Positions 16,828 through 26,019 of a stretch of 64,000 nucleotides of DNA are shown piece by piece. The translations under genes and the position numbers were made by a program. Below the pieces are notes generated by a model that saw only the letters and a list, made by a program, of their open reading frames with translations, was not told the DNA's origin and did no database searches. Origin of the DNA: Algoriphagus terrigena DSM 22685 (GTDB taxonomy: Bacteria > Bacteroidota > Bacteroidia > Cytophagales > Cyclobacteriaceae); NCBI RefSeq assembly GCF_000429445.1, contig NZ_AUBW01000018.1, positions 62,001-126,000 of the forward strand. The letters run 5' to 3'. How positions within the stretch are numbered: position 1 is the first letter of the stretch; each line of letters opens with the position of its first letter.

Positions 16828-19605
16828 ATGAAGCTTAAACTTTCCCTTGGATTTTTTTTAATCTATCTGGTGGCGGGAATCTCCTCAGCCTGGGCCACAC
16901 ACATCCGAGCCGGAGAAATCATAGCAGAGCGAATTTCTGTCCAAACCCTGACCTACAGGATCACTGTAGTTCTCTACACTGATACGAGATCCAGTGTCAT
17001 CGCTGGACCGGGTACGATTAATTTTGGTGACGGTAGAGAAGACCAATTAAACACGGCCAGTGACTTCAGTTCTGTAGAAGATCTGGGGGATCAGATCGAA
17101 AAAAACACTTTTGTCGTCACGCACACATTTCAGGGTCCTGGTCAATACAAGATCCGCTTTCAGGAATTCAACCGAAACGATCTGACGCTCAACATGGACA
17201 ATTCGGTGAATACGCCTTTTTATGTAGAAACCGAGATCAACATTGACCCTTTTATCGGGGTAAACAATTCGCCTGTACTGACTATTCCGCCCGTAGATAA
17301 CGGTGCAATAAACGTCCGCTATATCCACAACCCAGGCGCTTACGACGTGGACGGCGACAGTCTTTCCTATGCGATGGACATCCCGAAGCAGCAGCTTGAG
17401 AGACCTGTGAACAACTACAGAAGTCCCGCCAGCCCGGAATTCAGCTTTAGCCAAGAAGACGGGACAACCCCTGCCTATCTGAGCATAGATCCTGTATTTG
17501 GAGATTTGATCTGGGACGCACCTGGGACAGCCGGCCAGTTTAACGTCGCTTTTCGAATCATCGAATGGCGAAAGATCAACGGGAAATATGAACAGATCGG
17601 CTACGTCGTGCGCGACATGCAGATCATCATCGAAAACTCCAACAACCGCAGACCTGAGTTGATTCTCCCTGACGACCTCTGCGTCGAGGCGGGCACGTTG
17701 ATCCAGGAAATCATCCAAGGAACTGACCCGGATGGAGATCCTGTCAAGATTGAAGTCTTTGGTGAGCCGATGGAAATCACCACTTCTCCGGCGACGTATT
17801 CCCCCGAAAGCGAATATCAGCCACAGCCGGGGATTGTCAATTTTGGTTGGCAGACTGTCTGCAACCACATCAGAGCCCGTGAATACGAAGTCCGCGTCCG
17901 GATCACCGACGAGCCTCGTTCTGGCCCCAAGCTGGTCGACATCAAAACCTGGAGAATTAAAGTCGTCGGCCCACCTCCCGTCTGGGATGAGCTGGAGCAA
18001 CAATCCGGCAGAACGGTGGAACTCAACTGGGATCCGTATGTCTGTGGAAATTCTGCCAGTGAAATGCAGATTTGGAGAAGGATCAACTCCGATCCATATC
18101 AGCCAGACAGCTGCGAAACGGGAATCAGAGCCGGGTACGAGCTAATCGGCACGACCAATATGCAGACCGTCAGTTTCGCTGATCTAAATGGCGGCGAAGG
18201 CCTCGCCCCGGGAAACACCTATTGCTATCGCTTGGTAGCGGCTTTCCCAGAACCAAGACTCGGAGAAAGCATCGTATCCGATGAAATTTGCATCACCATC
18301 GACGTCGATGTCCCCATCATCACCAATGTCAGCGTAGAAGAAACCGATCCCACCACGGGCGAGATCTTTGTGAAGTGGACTCCACCGTATGATATCGACA
18401 AAGTCCAATTCCCGGGTCCTTACCAGTATGAGTTGCTAAGAAGCGAGGGCTTCACAGGAAACACCAACAGAACTTCCTTGGGAATCACTACTGACACGCT
18501 GTTCACGGATACCGGATTGAATACTGAAAATCTTGTGTACAATTACCGCGTGGTTTTGCTGGACAACAACACCAAGATCGACACTTCTTCGGCCGCTTCT
18601 TCAGTCTGGATACAGCCGACGATTATCAACGAGGCGATAGAGCTCAATTGGAATTTTAATGTCCCTTGGAACAATCAAATTGGCGAATACAAACACGAGG
18701 TCTACCGAAACAGAACCGACCCAAGCGCCGCAGACACAGATACCTTTGTGAAAATCGCCGAAGTGGATGTCACTAGCAGCGGCTTCAAGTTCCTCGACGA
18801 CGGAAGTTTCAACGGAATGCCGCTGGTCAAAGAGTTGGATTACTGCTACTATGTCATCACCAAGGGCGCTTACAACGTGGCCGGTCTGATATATCCTCTG
18901 GAAAACAAATCCCAAATCACCTGCGCAAAACCTGATGACAACCGACTACCTTGCCCGCCGGTCTTGACATTTGAAGGGCCCGAGTGCGCTGCATACGTCG
19001 CCGAACAACCTTGCAACAGCACCTCCTTTGAACACAACCTGAGTTGGGTTCCTGATTTCAGCGGCGACTGCGATGACGAACTGAGTGGCTACAAATTATA
19101 CTTCACTCCTGATGGGGAAGAAGGCGTCTTCAACTTGGTCAGCGAGCTTAGTTCCCTGGACTTGGAGACCACGCTTACTAATCTCCCAAATTACCGAGGA
19201 TGCTACTACATCACCGCAGTAGATCGCTCTGGAAATGAAAGCGAGCCGAGCAACGTCGTCTGCGTGGACAACTGCCCAGTTTACAACCTTCCCAATGCAT
19301 TCACTCCAAACGGTGACGGAAACAATGACCTATTCATTGCCTTCGACAATCCATTCTCACAATGCCCCCGTTTCGTGACTGGCGTGGAGATTTTCATCGT
19401 CAACCGCTGGGGTGCAGAAGTGTTCCGATACAATAGCCTCGAATCCAACGAGAACGACGTCCTTATCCGTTGGGATGGCAAAGACAAAAATGGAAATGAG
19501 CTTCCGGCCAGCACGTATTTCTATTCCGGCACGGTGAGTTTTGATGTGTTAGATCCGAGTCAAAAAACCAGAGAACTGAAAGGCACCATTCAGATTCTGA
19601 GATGA
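16828..19605 (+). CDS. T9SS type-B (gliding motility-associated) C-terminal domain surface protein
   Basis: 925 residues. Signal peptide MKLKLSLGFFLIYLVAGISS, cut near AWA-THIRAG. The N-terminal part has bacterial Ig/cadherin-like modules (DVDGDSLSYAMDIP, GTDPDGDPVKIEVFGEP), then several fibronectin III-like segments (about 385-810), and the CHU_C domain from about 820 with NLPNAFTPNGDGNNDLFI, VEIFIVNRWGAEVFR and WDGKDKNGNELPASTYFY. Such proteins cross the outer membrane through the type IX secretion system. It is probably an adhesin or structural surface protein, with no catalytic domain visible. It overlaps the DCC gene by 4 bases (ATGA). Confidence 0.92.
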   Translation: MKLKLSLGFFLIYLVAGISSAWATHIRAGEIIAERISVQTLTYRITVVLYTDTRSSVIAGPGTINFGDGREDQLNTASDFSSVEDLGDQIEKNTFVVTHTFQGPGQYKIRFQEFNRNDLTLNMDNSVNTPFYVETEINIDPFIGVNNSPVLTIPPVDNGAINVRYIHNPGAYDVDGDSLSYAMDIPKQQLERPVNNYRSPASPEFSFSQEDGTTPAYLSIDPVFGDLIWDAPGTAGQFNVAFRIIEWRKINGKYEQIGYVVRDMQIIIENSNNRRPELILPDDLCVEAGTLIQEIIQGTDPDGDPVKIEVFGEPMEITTSPATYSPESEYQPQPGIVNFGWQTVCNHIRAREYEVRVRITDEPRSGPKLVDIKTWRIKVVGPPPVWDELEQQSGRTVELNWDPYVCGNSASEMQIWRRINSDPYQPDSCETGIRAGYELIGTTNMQTVSFADLNGGEGLAPGNTYCYRLVAAFPEPRLGESIVSDEICITIDVDVPIITNVSVEETDPTTGEIFVKWTPPYDIDKVQFPGPYQYELLRSEGFTGNTNRTSLGITTDTLFTDTGLNTENLVYNYRVVLLDNNTKIDTSSAASSVWIQPTIINEAIELNWNFNVPWNNQIGEYKHEVYRNRTDPSAADTDTFVKIAEVDVTSSGFKFLDDGSFNGMPLVKELDYCYYVITKGAYNVAGLIYPLENKSQITCAKPDDNRLPCPPVLTFEGPECAAYVAEQPCNSTSFEHNLSWVPDFSGDCDDELSGYKLYFTPDGEEGVFNLVSELSSLDLETTLTNLPNYRGCYYITAVDRSGNESEPSNVVCVDNCPVYNLPNAFTPNGDGNNDLFIAFDNPFSQCPRFVTGVEIFIVNRWGAEVFRYNSLESNENDVLIRWDGKDKNGNELPASTYFYSGTVSFDVLDPSQKTRELKGTIQILR

Positions 19606-20003
19606 GCCGGGCTAAATCTGTCATCCTCTTTGACGGAGTCTGTAACCTCTGCAACACCTCGATTGATTTCGTCCTTCAGCGGGACAAAAAGGACCAATTT
19701 CGGGTAGGTGCGCTGCAGTCAGCGGAAGGAAAGGAGTTGCTTTCCAGATTTGACACCAATCCGGATTACCTGGATTCGCTGGTGCTCATCGAAGGTGACC
19801 AAATCTATTATCGCAGTACTGCTGCACTCCGGATTGCCAAAAAGCTCCCAGGGCTTTGGCGGATTTTGTATGGATTAATCATCTTTCCACCGGCTATCAG
19901 AGACGCCGTTTATGACTGGATCGGCAAAAATCGCTACCGTTGGTTTGGTAAAAAAAACACCTGCCGGCTGCCTACTCCCGAAGAGAAAGCTAAATTCCTG
20001 TAG
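19602..20003 (+). CDS. DCC family thiol-disulfide oxidoreductase-like protein (DUF393)
   Basis: 133 residues starting MSRAKSVILFDGVCNLCNTSIDFVLQRD. The FDGVCNLC motif carries the two conserved cysteines of the DCC family, which has a thioredoxin-like fold, followed by FRVGALQSAEGKELL and a C-terminal hydrophobic stretch LWRILYGLIIFPPAIRD. The redox activity is family-based prediction. It is translationally coupled (ATGA overlap) to the T9SS protein, but a functional link between the two is not obvious. Confidence 0.9.
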   Translation: MSRAKSVILFDGVCNLCNTSIDFVLQRDKKDQFRVGALQSAEGKELLSRFDTNPDYLDSLVLIEGDQIYYRSTAALRIAKKLPGLWRILYGLIIFPPAIRDAVYDWIGKNRYRWFGKKNTCRLPTPEEKAKFL

Positions 20004-20082
20004 GACTTGATTGAGTCTCCGCCGGGCGAAAACTGTTTTGAGTTGGCCTCAATCTCCAAAAAACGAACAATCAGAAAACGAC

Positions 20083-20090
20083 TATATTTG
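20083..20090 (+). promoter_or_regulatory. Possible -7 element upstream of fabD
   Basis: TATATTTG matches TAnnTTTG in the 218-base gap before fabD. A -33 TTG at the right spacing is not seen, and the resulting 5' UTR would be about 125 bases. Confidence 0.3.
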
Positions 20091-20221
20091 TCTATCCAAT
20101 CAAAAAAACAAAAGATCAAATCCGGCATTTCTCTGGAGACACTCCGAGAATTGAATATTCGCAACGCGAATTCCTCCCGACAGCAACGGGATGGCTACCC
20201 AAATCAAACTAATTATAAGAT

Positions 20222-21097
20222 ATGAAAGCATTTGTTTTTCCGGGCCAAGGCGCCCAGTTCCCTGGAATGGGAAAATCGCTTTACGAAGAAAACTCGACTG
20301 CCAAAGCATTTTTCGAGCAAGCCAATGACATCTTGGGATTTAGAATCACAGACATCATGTTTGCCGGTACCGACGAAGAGCTGAAGCAAACCAATGTCAC
20401 TCAGCCTGCCATTTTCCTCCACTCGGTGATCCTAGCGAAGACGGCCCCCGATTTTGTTCCGGACATGGTCGCAGGGCACTCACTGGGCGAGTTTTCTGCG
20501 TTGGTAGCGAATGGCACGCTTGGTTTCGAAGACGGCCTCAGGCTGGTCTATCAGCGTGCGATGGCAATGCAGGAAGCCTGTGAGATCACCCCTTCGACGA
20601 TGGCCGCGATCTTGGGCCTTGCTGATGAAAAAGTAGAAGAAATCTGTGCCTCCATCACCGACGAAATCGTCGTTCCGGCTAACTACAACTGCCCAGGCCA
20701 ACTGGTCATTTCCGGTACGATCAAAGGAATCGAGATCGCATGCGAGCTGATGAAAGCTGCCGGCGCCAAGAGAGCACTCCCGCTGCCGGTCGGCGGAGCG
20801 TTCCACTCCCCACTGATGGAGCCTGCGAGAGAAAAACTCCAAAAAGCCATCGAAGCAACCGAGTTCCGCGCTCCGGGATGCAAGATCTATCAAAATGTCA
20901 GCACGGTAGCTACCCTGGATGTCACTGAGATCAAAAACAATCTGATTGCCCAGTTGACCGCTCCGGTGAAGTGGACCCAATCGGTTCAAAACATGGTGAA
21001 GGACGGAGCTACTCAATTCGTAGAGTGCGGCCCGGGAAAAGTCCTCCAGGGATTGGTCAAAAAGATCCACGCCGAAGCTGAAGTTTCCGGACTATAA
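20222..21097 (+). CDS. fabD: Malonyl-CoA:ACP transacylase
   Basis: 291 residues, normal length. It transfers malonyl from CoA to acyl carrier protein for fatty acid chain extension. FPGQGAQFPGMG (6-17), the nucleophile motif GHSLGE (85-90, Ser87), the arginine in YQRAMAMQEA and the histidine in GGAFHSPLM are present. Single gene, closed by a strong terminator. Other fab genes are not adjacent; the KAS II-type gene is 37 kb away. Confidence 0.97.
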   Translation: MKAFVFPGQGAQFPGMGKSLYEENSTAKAFFEQANDILGFRITDIMFAGTDEELKQTNVTQPAIFLHSVILAKTAPDFVPDMVAGHSLGEFSALVANGTLGFEDGLRLVYQRAMAMQEACEITPSTMAAILGLADEKVEEICASITDEIVVPANYNCPGQLVISGTIKGIEIACELMKAAGAKRALPLPVGGAFHSPLMEPAREKLQKAIEATEFRAPGCKIYQNVSTVATLDVTEIKNNLIAQLTAPVKWTQSVQNMVKDGATQFVECGPGKVLQGLVKKIHAEAEVSGL

Positions 21098-21103
21098 AAC
21101 ATC

Positions 21104-21133
21104 AAATCCCGCTCGAAAGGCGGGATTTTTTTT
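21104..21133 (+). terminator. fabD terminator
   Basis: The perfect 9-bp stem AAATCCCGC/GCGGGATTT (7-nt loop) is followed by T8. Confidence 0.94.
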
Positions 21134-21161
21134 GATTTGACAACTTCGTCGGACGTTGCGT

Positions 21162-22055
21162 TCACTGCTTTTGGAGCAGAAACTTCCAAGCCTCGTTGGC
21201 ATCCCCTCTTTCAAGTTCTTCTTTCGCACGGAGATGCAGGTGATCAAGCCAGGACTCCGCATCATTTTTGAAGCGAAGCCGCATTTCGGCCAGTTCGGAA
21301 GAGTGAGAAAGATCCGCAACTTCCTCCGCAGTAGGCAAGTGCCTCACGTTCCCCAGCCTGCCCAGATTATTTCCGGTCAAGATTGGGCTGCTCCGGATTT
21401 CGGCGGGAATCTGATCCACCCCGATTCCCAGGTTAGCAAGGGGCTTGGGGATCTGAAACAGCGAATCTGGAGTAATTCTGGAATACCAACTTCCTCCCAG
21501 TCGGGCTACCGGATCCAATTTATACGGATCGACTACTCCTCGTTCATCCAGTATGGATTCGGAAAGATGCATCGCTATCACTTCGCAGATCACCAGATTT
21601 CCGGCTCCTCCCTCCGATCCCAAAGCCTTTACTTCGATCACCTTGCATTCCAAAGCTACCGCCGCTTCCTTCACTCTCGGAGGAGCTACCAACTCTGATT
21701 TCACAGCAGTCAGTCCTGCCTTTTCAAACTCATTGACGCCTTTGGGGTACTCGGTACTTGCCAGTGACATCTGCTCCACGCGATCAAAACCCACGATGTG
21801 AATCACCACCTCCGGTACCTCCAGCACGTTGTCCAGCGTATGCTTGGTTGAATTGTCCCGCACCTTACGGGAAGGAGAAAAAATCAAAATCGGCGGATTC
21901 GCGCTGAACATGTTGAAAAAGCTAAAGGGACTCAGGTTTACATTTCCGGCTCCATCCACCGTGCTCGCAAAAGCAATGGGCCTTGGAGTCACTGCTCCCT
22001 GTAGAATTGTCTGAATCTCAACCGTGCTCAGGTCTTTGGGATAGTAGGTTTTCAT
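21162..22055 (-). CDS. Flavin reductase-like FMN-binding protein
   Basis: 297 residues. The start at 22055 (MKTYYPKDLS) is preferred to one 57 bases upstream because family members begin here. TPRPIAFASTVDGAGNVNLSPFSFFNMFSANPPILIFSPSR is the FMN-binding split-barrel signature of the flavin reductase/DIM6-NTAB family, and FDRVEQMSLASTEYPKGVNEFEKAGL is also typical. The C-terminal about 90 residues (from RLGNVRHLPTAEE) are helical and charged. An NAD(P)H-dependent flavin reduction or flavoprotein role is predicted; the partner oxygenase is unknown. Confidence 0.85.
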   Translation of the reverse strand: MKTYYPKDLSTVEIQTILQGAVTPRPIAFASTVDGAGNVNLSPFSFFNMFSANPPILIFSPSRKVRDNSTKHTLDNVLEVPEVVIHIVGFDRVEQMSLASTEYPKGVNEFEKAGLTAVKSELVAPPRVKEAAVALECKVIEVKALGSEGGAGNLVICEVIAMHLSESILDERGVVDPYKLDPVARLGGSWYSRITPDSLFQIPKPLANLGIGVDQIPAEIRSSPILTGNNLGRLGNVRHLPTAEEVADLSHSSELAEMRLRFKNDAESWLDHLHLRAKEELERGDANEAWKFLLQKQ

Positions 22056-22080
22056 GTGATTATAATGGTTTTTTGGCCAC

Positions 22081-22143
22081 ATGGAATCTCGCATTTTTGA
22101 TAATCCTCCCAAAGAGTGACATTTTCGTCCTGCTCGATTTCAT
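22081..22143. repeat. 63-bp palindromic element, copy 1
   Basis: It begins ATGGAATCTCGCA and ends TGCTCGATTTCAT. The end is an imperfect inverted copy of the beginning (10 of 13 positions match after reverse complementing). A second element of identical length and with the same ends follows at a period of exactly 91 bases, while the interiors differ. It resembles a REP- or MITE-like dispersed element in the flavin reductase/EEP intergenic region. Confidence 0.7.
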
Positions 22144-22171
22144 CTGTCTGTAATTGTTTCTTAATTGTCAG

Positions 22172-22234
22172 ATGGAATCTCGCACGGCACAGGGTAATTC
22201 TCTTAACTGAATTCCCCGTCATGCTCGATTTCAT
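22172..22234. repeat. 63-bp palindromic element, copy 2
   Basis: Same 13-base ends as copy 1 (ATGGAATCTCGCA and TGCTCGATTTCAT), same 63-base length and a different interior. The 28-base spacer between the copies is flanked by CATCTG and CAGATG, so the right end of copy 1 and the left end of copy 2 can also pair with each other. Confidence 0.7.
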
Positions 22235-22297
22235 TTGATCAAAATAGCATGCAATTTTAAAGTTATAAGTCTTTTTTCACCAATAAGTTCACATTTC

Positions 22298-23146
22298 ATG
22301 CATTTCAAAACCCTGTTTACACTTGCCTTGGCCTTCGTTTTGGCTGCTGGGACAGCATTCGATTCCCCGGCGCAAACTCATCGCTTCGCGTCATTCAACG
22401 TTCGCTACGACAATCCAAATGATGTCGGGAATCTCTGGAAAGACCGCCTACCGCACGTGATCAGTCTCATCCAATTTCACCAAATCGGCCTTTTTGGAAC
22501 ACAGGAAGGTCTTTCCCATCAGGTCAAGCAACTGAGCGAAGGATTGGGCTATGAATTTCTTGGCGTGGGCAGGGATGATGGAGCGGAAAAGGGAGAATAC
22601 ACAGCCATCCTTTTTGATCCCAAACTCTACACACTGGAGGATTCAGGCACGTTTTGGCTTTCTCCAACACCAGAAAAACCGAGCAAAGGATGGGACGCTT
22701 CCCTCAACAGAATCTGTTCTTGGGGTAGATTTAAAGCCAAGGACGGAAAGCGGTTTTATATTTTCAACATTCACTATGACCACATCGGCCAGCAGGCCAG
22801 GGAAGAAAGCAGCAAACTCGTAGCTGCCAAAATCAAGGAAATCAATAAAGAAAACCTACCGACGATCTGGATGGGGGACTTCAACGTCACGCCTGACAAT
22901 GCTGCCTATCAGACGATCATCTCTAACCCGGACTGGAAGGATGCACGATCGGTGTCCAAGATACCGGCCTATGGTCCAAAAGGATCATTTTCTGCCTTTG
23001 ACTGGGAAAGGATGCCAGATGGAATTATTGATCACATCTTTGTCCACGGAAAAGTCGACGTGATTCGTCATGGAATTTTGACCGATAACTATGGGAAAAA
23101 ATATCCTTCGGATCACTTCCCTATCTTGGTAGAAATTGAGTTATAA
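22298..23146 (+). CDS. Secreted endonuclease/exonuclease/phosphatase family protein
   Basis: 282 residues from the ATG at 22298. A hydrophobic signal peptide (MHFKTLFTLALAFVLAAGTA) precedes the EEP domain with FASFNVRYDNPNDVGNLW, GTQEGL (metal-binding Glu), NIHYDHIGQQAREESSKL, MGDFNVTPDN and the catalytic SDHFPILVEIEL. The metal-dependent phosphodiesterase fold is clear, but family members cut DNA, phosphoinositides or sugar phosphates, and the substrate is not shown. Exported to the periplasm or beyond. A 21-codon longer start is possible but would put residues before the signal peptide. Confidence 0.9.
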   Translation: MHFKTLFTLALAFVLAAGTAFDSPAQTHRFASFNVRYDNPNDVGNLWKDRLPHVISLIQFHQIGLFGTQEGLSHQVKQLSEGLGYEFLGVGRDDGAEKGEYTAILFDPKLYTLEDSGTFWLSPTPEKPSKGWDASLNRICSWGRFKAKDGKRFYIFNIHYDHIGQQAREESSKLVAAKIKEINKENLPTIWMGDFNVTPDNAAYQTIISNPDWKDARSVSKIPAYGPKGSFSAFDWERMPDGIIDHIFVHGKVDVIRHGILTDNYGKKYPSDHFPILVEIEL

Positions 23147-23163
23147 CCTTTTCAGATAACCCC

Positions 23164-23610
23164 ATGAGCATGACCCCGGATCTCCTGCTGTACATGATTG
23201 AGCAAAACAAACTCACCTGCTCTTTTTCCTTTGACAGAATCGCCCAGGAAAACTTATCCTGGAGGCTAAATCCCAAGACTGCCAGCATCGGCTTTGTCTA
23301 CCGGCATATCGGGGAGACCATGAACTTGTTTGGGTACTTTTTTGGTGTTCCGCCAACAATCCCAAACACGACCATGGGGCAGGAGGATCTGGGGCAAACC
23401 TTTGATCTGGAAGAAAGCAAAGGCTACGTATCCATGGGATTTGATATGCTGGAAAATCTCGTCAAGACAAAACCGGAATCGGATTGGTCACGGCCGGTAG
23501 ACACGCCGTTTTTTGGGGCTGTCCCAGAAATGCGGCTGTTTTCACATATTCTCTTTCATAATTCTCACCATGCCGGGCAAATCTCCCTGATCCTTTCCCG
23601 AGGCAGTTGA
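23164..23610 (+). CDS. DinB family protein
   Basis: 148 residues. The four-helix bundle pattern of DinB/YfiT includes the metal-ligand histidine in VYRHIGETMN and the pair in LFSHILFHNSHHAGQISLIL near the C-terminus, giving a probable three-histidine metal site. Proteins of this fold include thiol transferases and DNA damage-inducible proteins of unclear role. It starts 17 bases after the EEP gene, so the two are probably co-transcribed, and it ends before a bidirectional terminator shared with pgk. Confidence 0.88.
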   Translation: MSMTPDLLLYMIEQNKLTCSFSFDRIAQENLSWRLNPKTASIGFVYRHIGETMNLFGYFFGVPPTIPNTTMGQEDLGQTFDLEESKGYVSMGFDMLENLVKTKPESDWSRPVDTPFFGAVPEMRLFSHILFHNSHHAGQISLILSRGS

Positions 23611-23647
23611 CAGCATCAGTTCTTCACCGCACTTGGAGCCCGTAAAC

Positions 23648-23679
23648 AAAAAAGGCCAGCTTCTCGGCCGGCCTTTTTT
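23648..23679. terminator. Bidirectional terminator between DinB gene and pgk
   Basis: AAAAAAGGCC pairs with GGCCTTTTTT (10 bp), giving a U-run on either strand. It lies between convergent genes. Confidence 0.9.
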
Positions 23680-23696
23680 ATTTCGGTTTATATCGA

Positions 23697-24896
23697 TCAT
23701 TCTGCCAAAGCAGCCACACCCGGAAGCACTTTACCTTCCATGTGCTCGAGCAATGCTCCACCGCCTGTGGACACATAAGACACCTGATCGGTGTACCCAA
23801 ACTTATTGACCGCGGCAGCAGAGTCACCGCCACCGATCAGCGAGTAGGCGCCATTCTTGGTAGCTTCGGCTACATATTCCGCAATTGCCTTGGTTCCTTT
23901 GTCGAAGGACTCCATCTCAAAAACGCCCATTGGGCCATTCCAAAGGATGGTTTTGGATTCCAAAATCACCTTTCCAAACAGTTCTCGGGTCTCAGGCCCG
24001 ATATCCAAGCCCATCCAGTTGTCAGGAATCTCGCCTTTTTTGGCGATGCCTTGATTGGCTGTATTTGAAAAATCATCGGCAATCACCGTGTCTAATGGAA
24101 GGATTAGGTTCACACCTTTAGCCTTGGCTTTCTCCATCAGTTCCAGTACGAAATCCAACTTGTCAGATTCCAACAGTGAAGTCCCGATCGACCCGCCCTG
24201 CGCTTTGGCAAAGGTGTAAGACATACCGCCACCAATGATGAGATTGTCTACTACATCCAGCAATCGCTCAATGATCAGGATCTTGTCGGCGATCTTGGCT
24301 CCACCCATGATGGCGGTGTATGGTCGCTCTGGATTTCCCAAAACCTTGTCGGCATTGATCAGCTCGGACTCCATCAGATACCCGGCCACTTTGTCTTTGA
24401 AAAACTGCGCAATCACCGCAGTCGATGCATGCGCACGGTGAGCTGTGCCAAACGCGTCATTGACGTAGATATCTCCCAGCTTGGCAAGCTTGCCTGCAAA
24501 ATCCACATCACCTTTTTCCTCTTCTTTGTAGAAGCGGAGGTTCTCCAGCAAAAGCACTTCACCGGCCTTCAGGGCGGCAGCTTTGCTCTCGGCTTCCTCT
24601 CCGATACAGTCAGAAGCAAACTGAACCGAGGTTCCCAATGCAGCTTCCACGGCAGAAATGATGTGCTTCAACGAATATTTGTCTTCAGGTCCGCCTTTGG
24701 GACGACCCAAGTGAGACATCAAGATGGCAGAACCACCTTCATTGAGGATTTTCTTGATAGTAGGGACAGCCGCTTGGATACGGGTATCATCCGTGACGTT
24801 GAATTTATCATCCAAGGGCACGTTGAAATCCACACGAATCAGGGCCTTTTTGCCTGCAAAATTGAGGCTGTCCACATTTTTCACGTTTGAACTCAT
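23697..24896 (-). CDS. pgk: Phosphoglycerate kinase
   Basis: 399 residues, the full bacterial length. It makes ATP from 1,3-bisphosphoglycerate and ADP in glycolysis (cytosol). [21 protein letters not shown] (substrate Arg and Asp), [16 protein letters not shown], the hinge, and nucleotide-binding [13 protein letters not shown] near the C-terminus are all present. Single gene. The 159-base region upstream shows no clear TAnnTTTG box but contains a GGGTT/AACCC hairpin. Confidence 0.97.
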   Translation of the reverse strand: MSSNVKNVDSLNFAGKKALIRVDFNVPLDDKFNVTDDTRIQAAVPTIKKILNEGGSAILMSHLGRPKGGPEDKYSLKHIISAVEAALGTSVQFASDCIGEEAESKAAALKAGEVLLLENLRFYKEEEKGDVDFAGKLAKLGDIYVNDAFGTAHRAHASTAVIAQFFKDKVAGYLMESELINADKVLGNPERPYTAIMGGAKIADKILIIERLLDVVDNLIIGGGMSYTFAKAQGGSIGTSLLESDKLDFVLELMEKAKAKGVNLILPLDTVIADDFSNTANQGIAKKGEIPDNWMGLDIGPETRELFGKVILESKTILWNGPMGVFEMESFDKGTKAIAEYVAEATKNGAYSLIGGGDSAAAVNKFGYTDQVSYVSTGGGALLEHMEGKVLPGVAALAE

Positions 24897-25055
24897 AGGA
24901 TTGGTTTAATAGATTTTTGACTGGCTTCTCTTAAAAAGAGCCTCAAGTTAACCCAATTTCGGGTTTTGGGTTAGAAAAATCTCAAAATTGAAGGACAGAA
25001 AAATTAGCCAAACGCTTTGGTCAAGCTAAAAAAATCAAAAATCCCAAGTCCACTT

Positions 25056-26018
25056 TTACTTCACTGCCGCTCTTCTGAGTCGGTCGTTGATTGCCTTGCC
25101 CAAGCCAGTCTCCGGCATCAATTCCGCCAGGATCACAGCTGCAGAACTTTCATCCAAAGTCCTCATCGCGGCAAAAAGGTTTTTGGCGGCTTCGTGCAGG
25201 TTTCTGTCCGGACTGAGGGCAATCTGCTTTTCCGTTTTCAAGGCAGGAAAACTTTCCGAAAAACTCAACACTGCAAAATCAACTCCCTCGGCTTTTCTTT
25301 CTTCGATCAGCTGATGAAGATCTCCCAGCACAAAGGGCTTTCGTGGAGCATAATGACTGTCCAACTGTCCAGGCGCAGCGGGATTGCTCGAGCTGTGGTC
25401 TTTGATCTTTACCGGCCCCACGAGTTTTTCGATTTCAGATATCTCTAATCCACCCAAGCGGTAGATCACCACTTCTTCACCCTCCAGTCCTACGATAGTG
25501 CTCTCCAAGCCAACCGTGCATGGTCCGCCGTCCAAGATATAGGGAATTTTCCGGCCCAATTGATCCTCCACATGAGAAGGCCTTGTGGGGCTGATGTATC
25601 CAAAAGGATTGGCGCTCGGGGCAGCCAAAGGGAAGGAAAGCTCCTCCAGCAGCGCTAAAGTCAGCGGGTGTTTTGGCACTCTTACTGCGACCCGGTCTAG
25701 ACCAGAGGTAACCAAATCCGGAACGACGGGTTTTCTCGGCAAAAGCAAAGTCAAAGGACCCGGCCAAAAAGTTTCAGCCAGCATTTTGAGTTTCTCGGGA
25801 AAAGTCCTCACAAAATCTCCCACCCGCTCCAGCGACGACGTGTGCAGGATCAGCGGATCAAAGCCAGGTCTGTTTTTGGTTTCAAAAATCAAGGCTACGG
25901 ACTCGGAGTCCAAGGCATTTCCGGCCAAACCATAGACCGTCTCGGTGGGAATCCCCACCAGCATCCCTTTCTCCAAAAAGGATTTGGCCAAGTCTATGTT
26001 TTTGCCAATTCGAGCCAT
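25056..26018 (-). CDS. L-threonylcarbamoyladenylate synthase, Sua5 type
   Basis: 320 residues from the ATG at 26018 (MARIGKN). The first step of t6A37 tRNA modification: threonine, bicarbonate and ATP to threonylcarbamoyl-AMP. The N-terminal YrdC/TsaC domain has GIPTETVYGLAGNALD, FETKNRPGFDPLILH, WPGPLTLLL and FPLAAPSANPFG. The C-terminal Sua5 domain begins after LDSHYAPRKPFVLG, so this is the longer TsaC2 form. It is the last gene of the compact comEC-to-Sua5 run, 1 base after the TPR lipoprotein. Confidence 0.95.
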   Translation of the reverse strand: MARIGKNIDLAKSFLEKGMLVGIPTETVYGLAGNALDSESVALIFETKNRPGFDPLILHTSSLERVGDFVRTFPEKLKMLAETFWPGPLTLLLPRKPVVPDLVTSGLDRVAVRVPKHPLTLALLEELSFPLAAPSANPFGYISPTRPSHVEDQLGRKIPYILDGGPCTVGLESTIVGLEGEEVVIYRLGGLEISEIEKLVGPVKIKDHSSSNPAAPGQLDSHYAPRKPFVLGDLHQLIEERKAEGVDFAVLSFSESFPALKTEKQIALSPDRNLHEAAKNLFAAMRTLDESSAAVILAELMPETGLGKAINDRLRRAAVK

Positions 26019-26019
26019 T

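Noticed and set aside
22052..22234. Minus-strand 60-codon frame in the flavin reductase/EEP gap
   Set aside because: It only exists because the two palindromic elements are free of stops in that frame.
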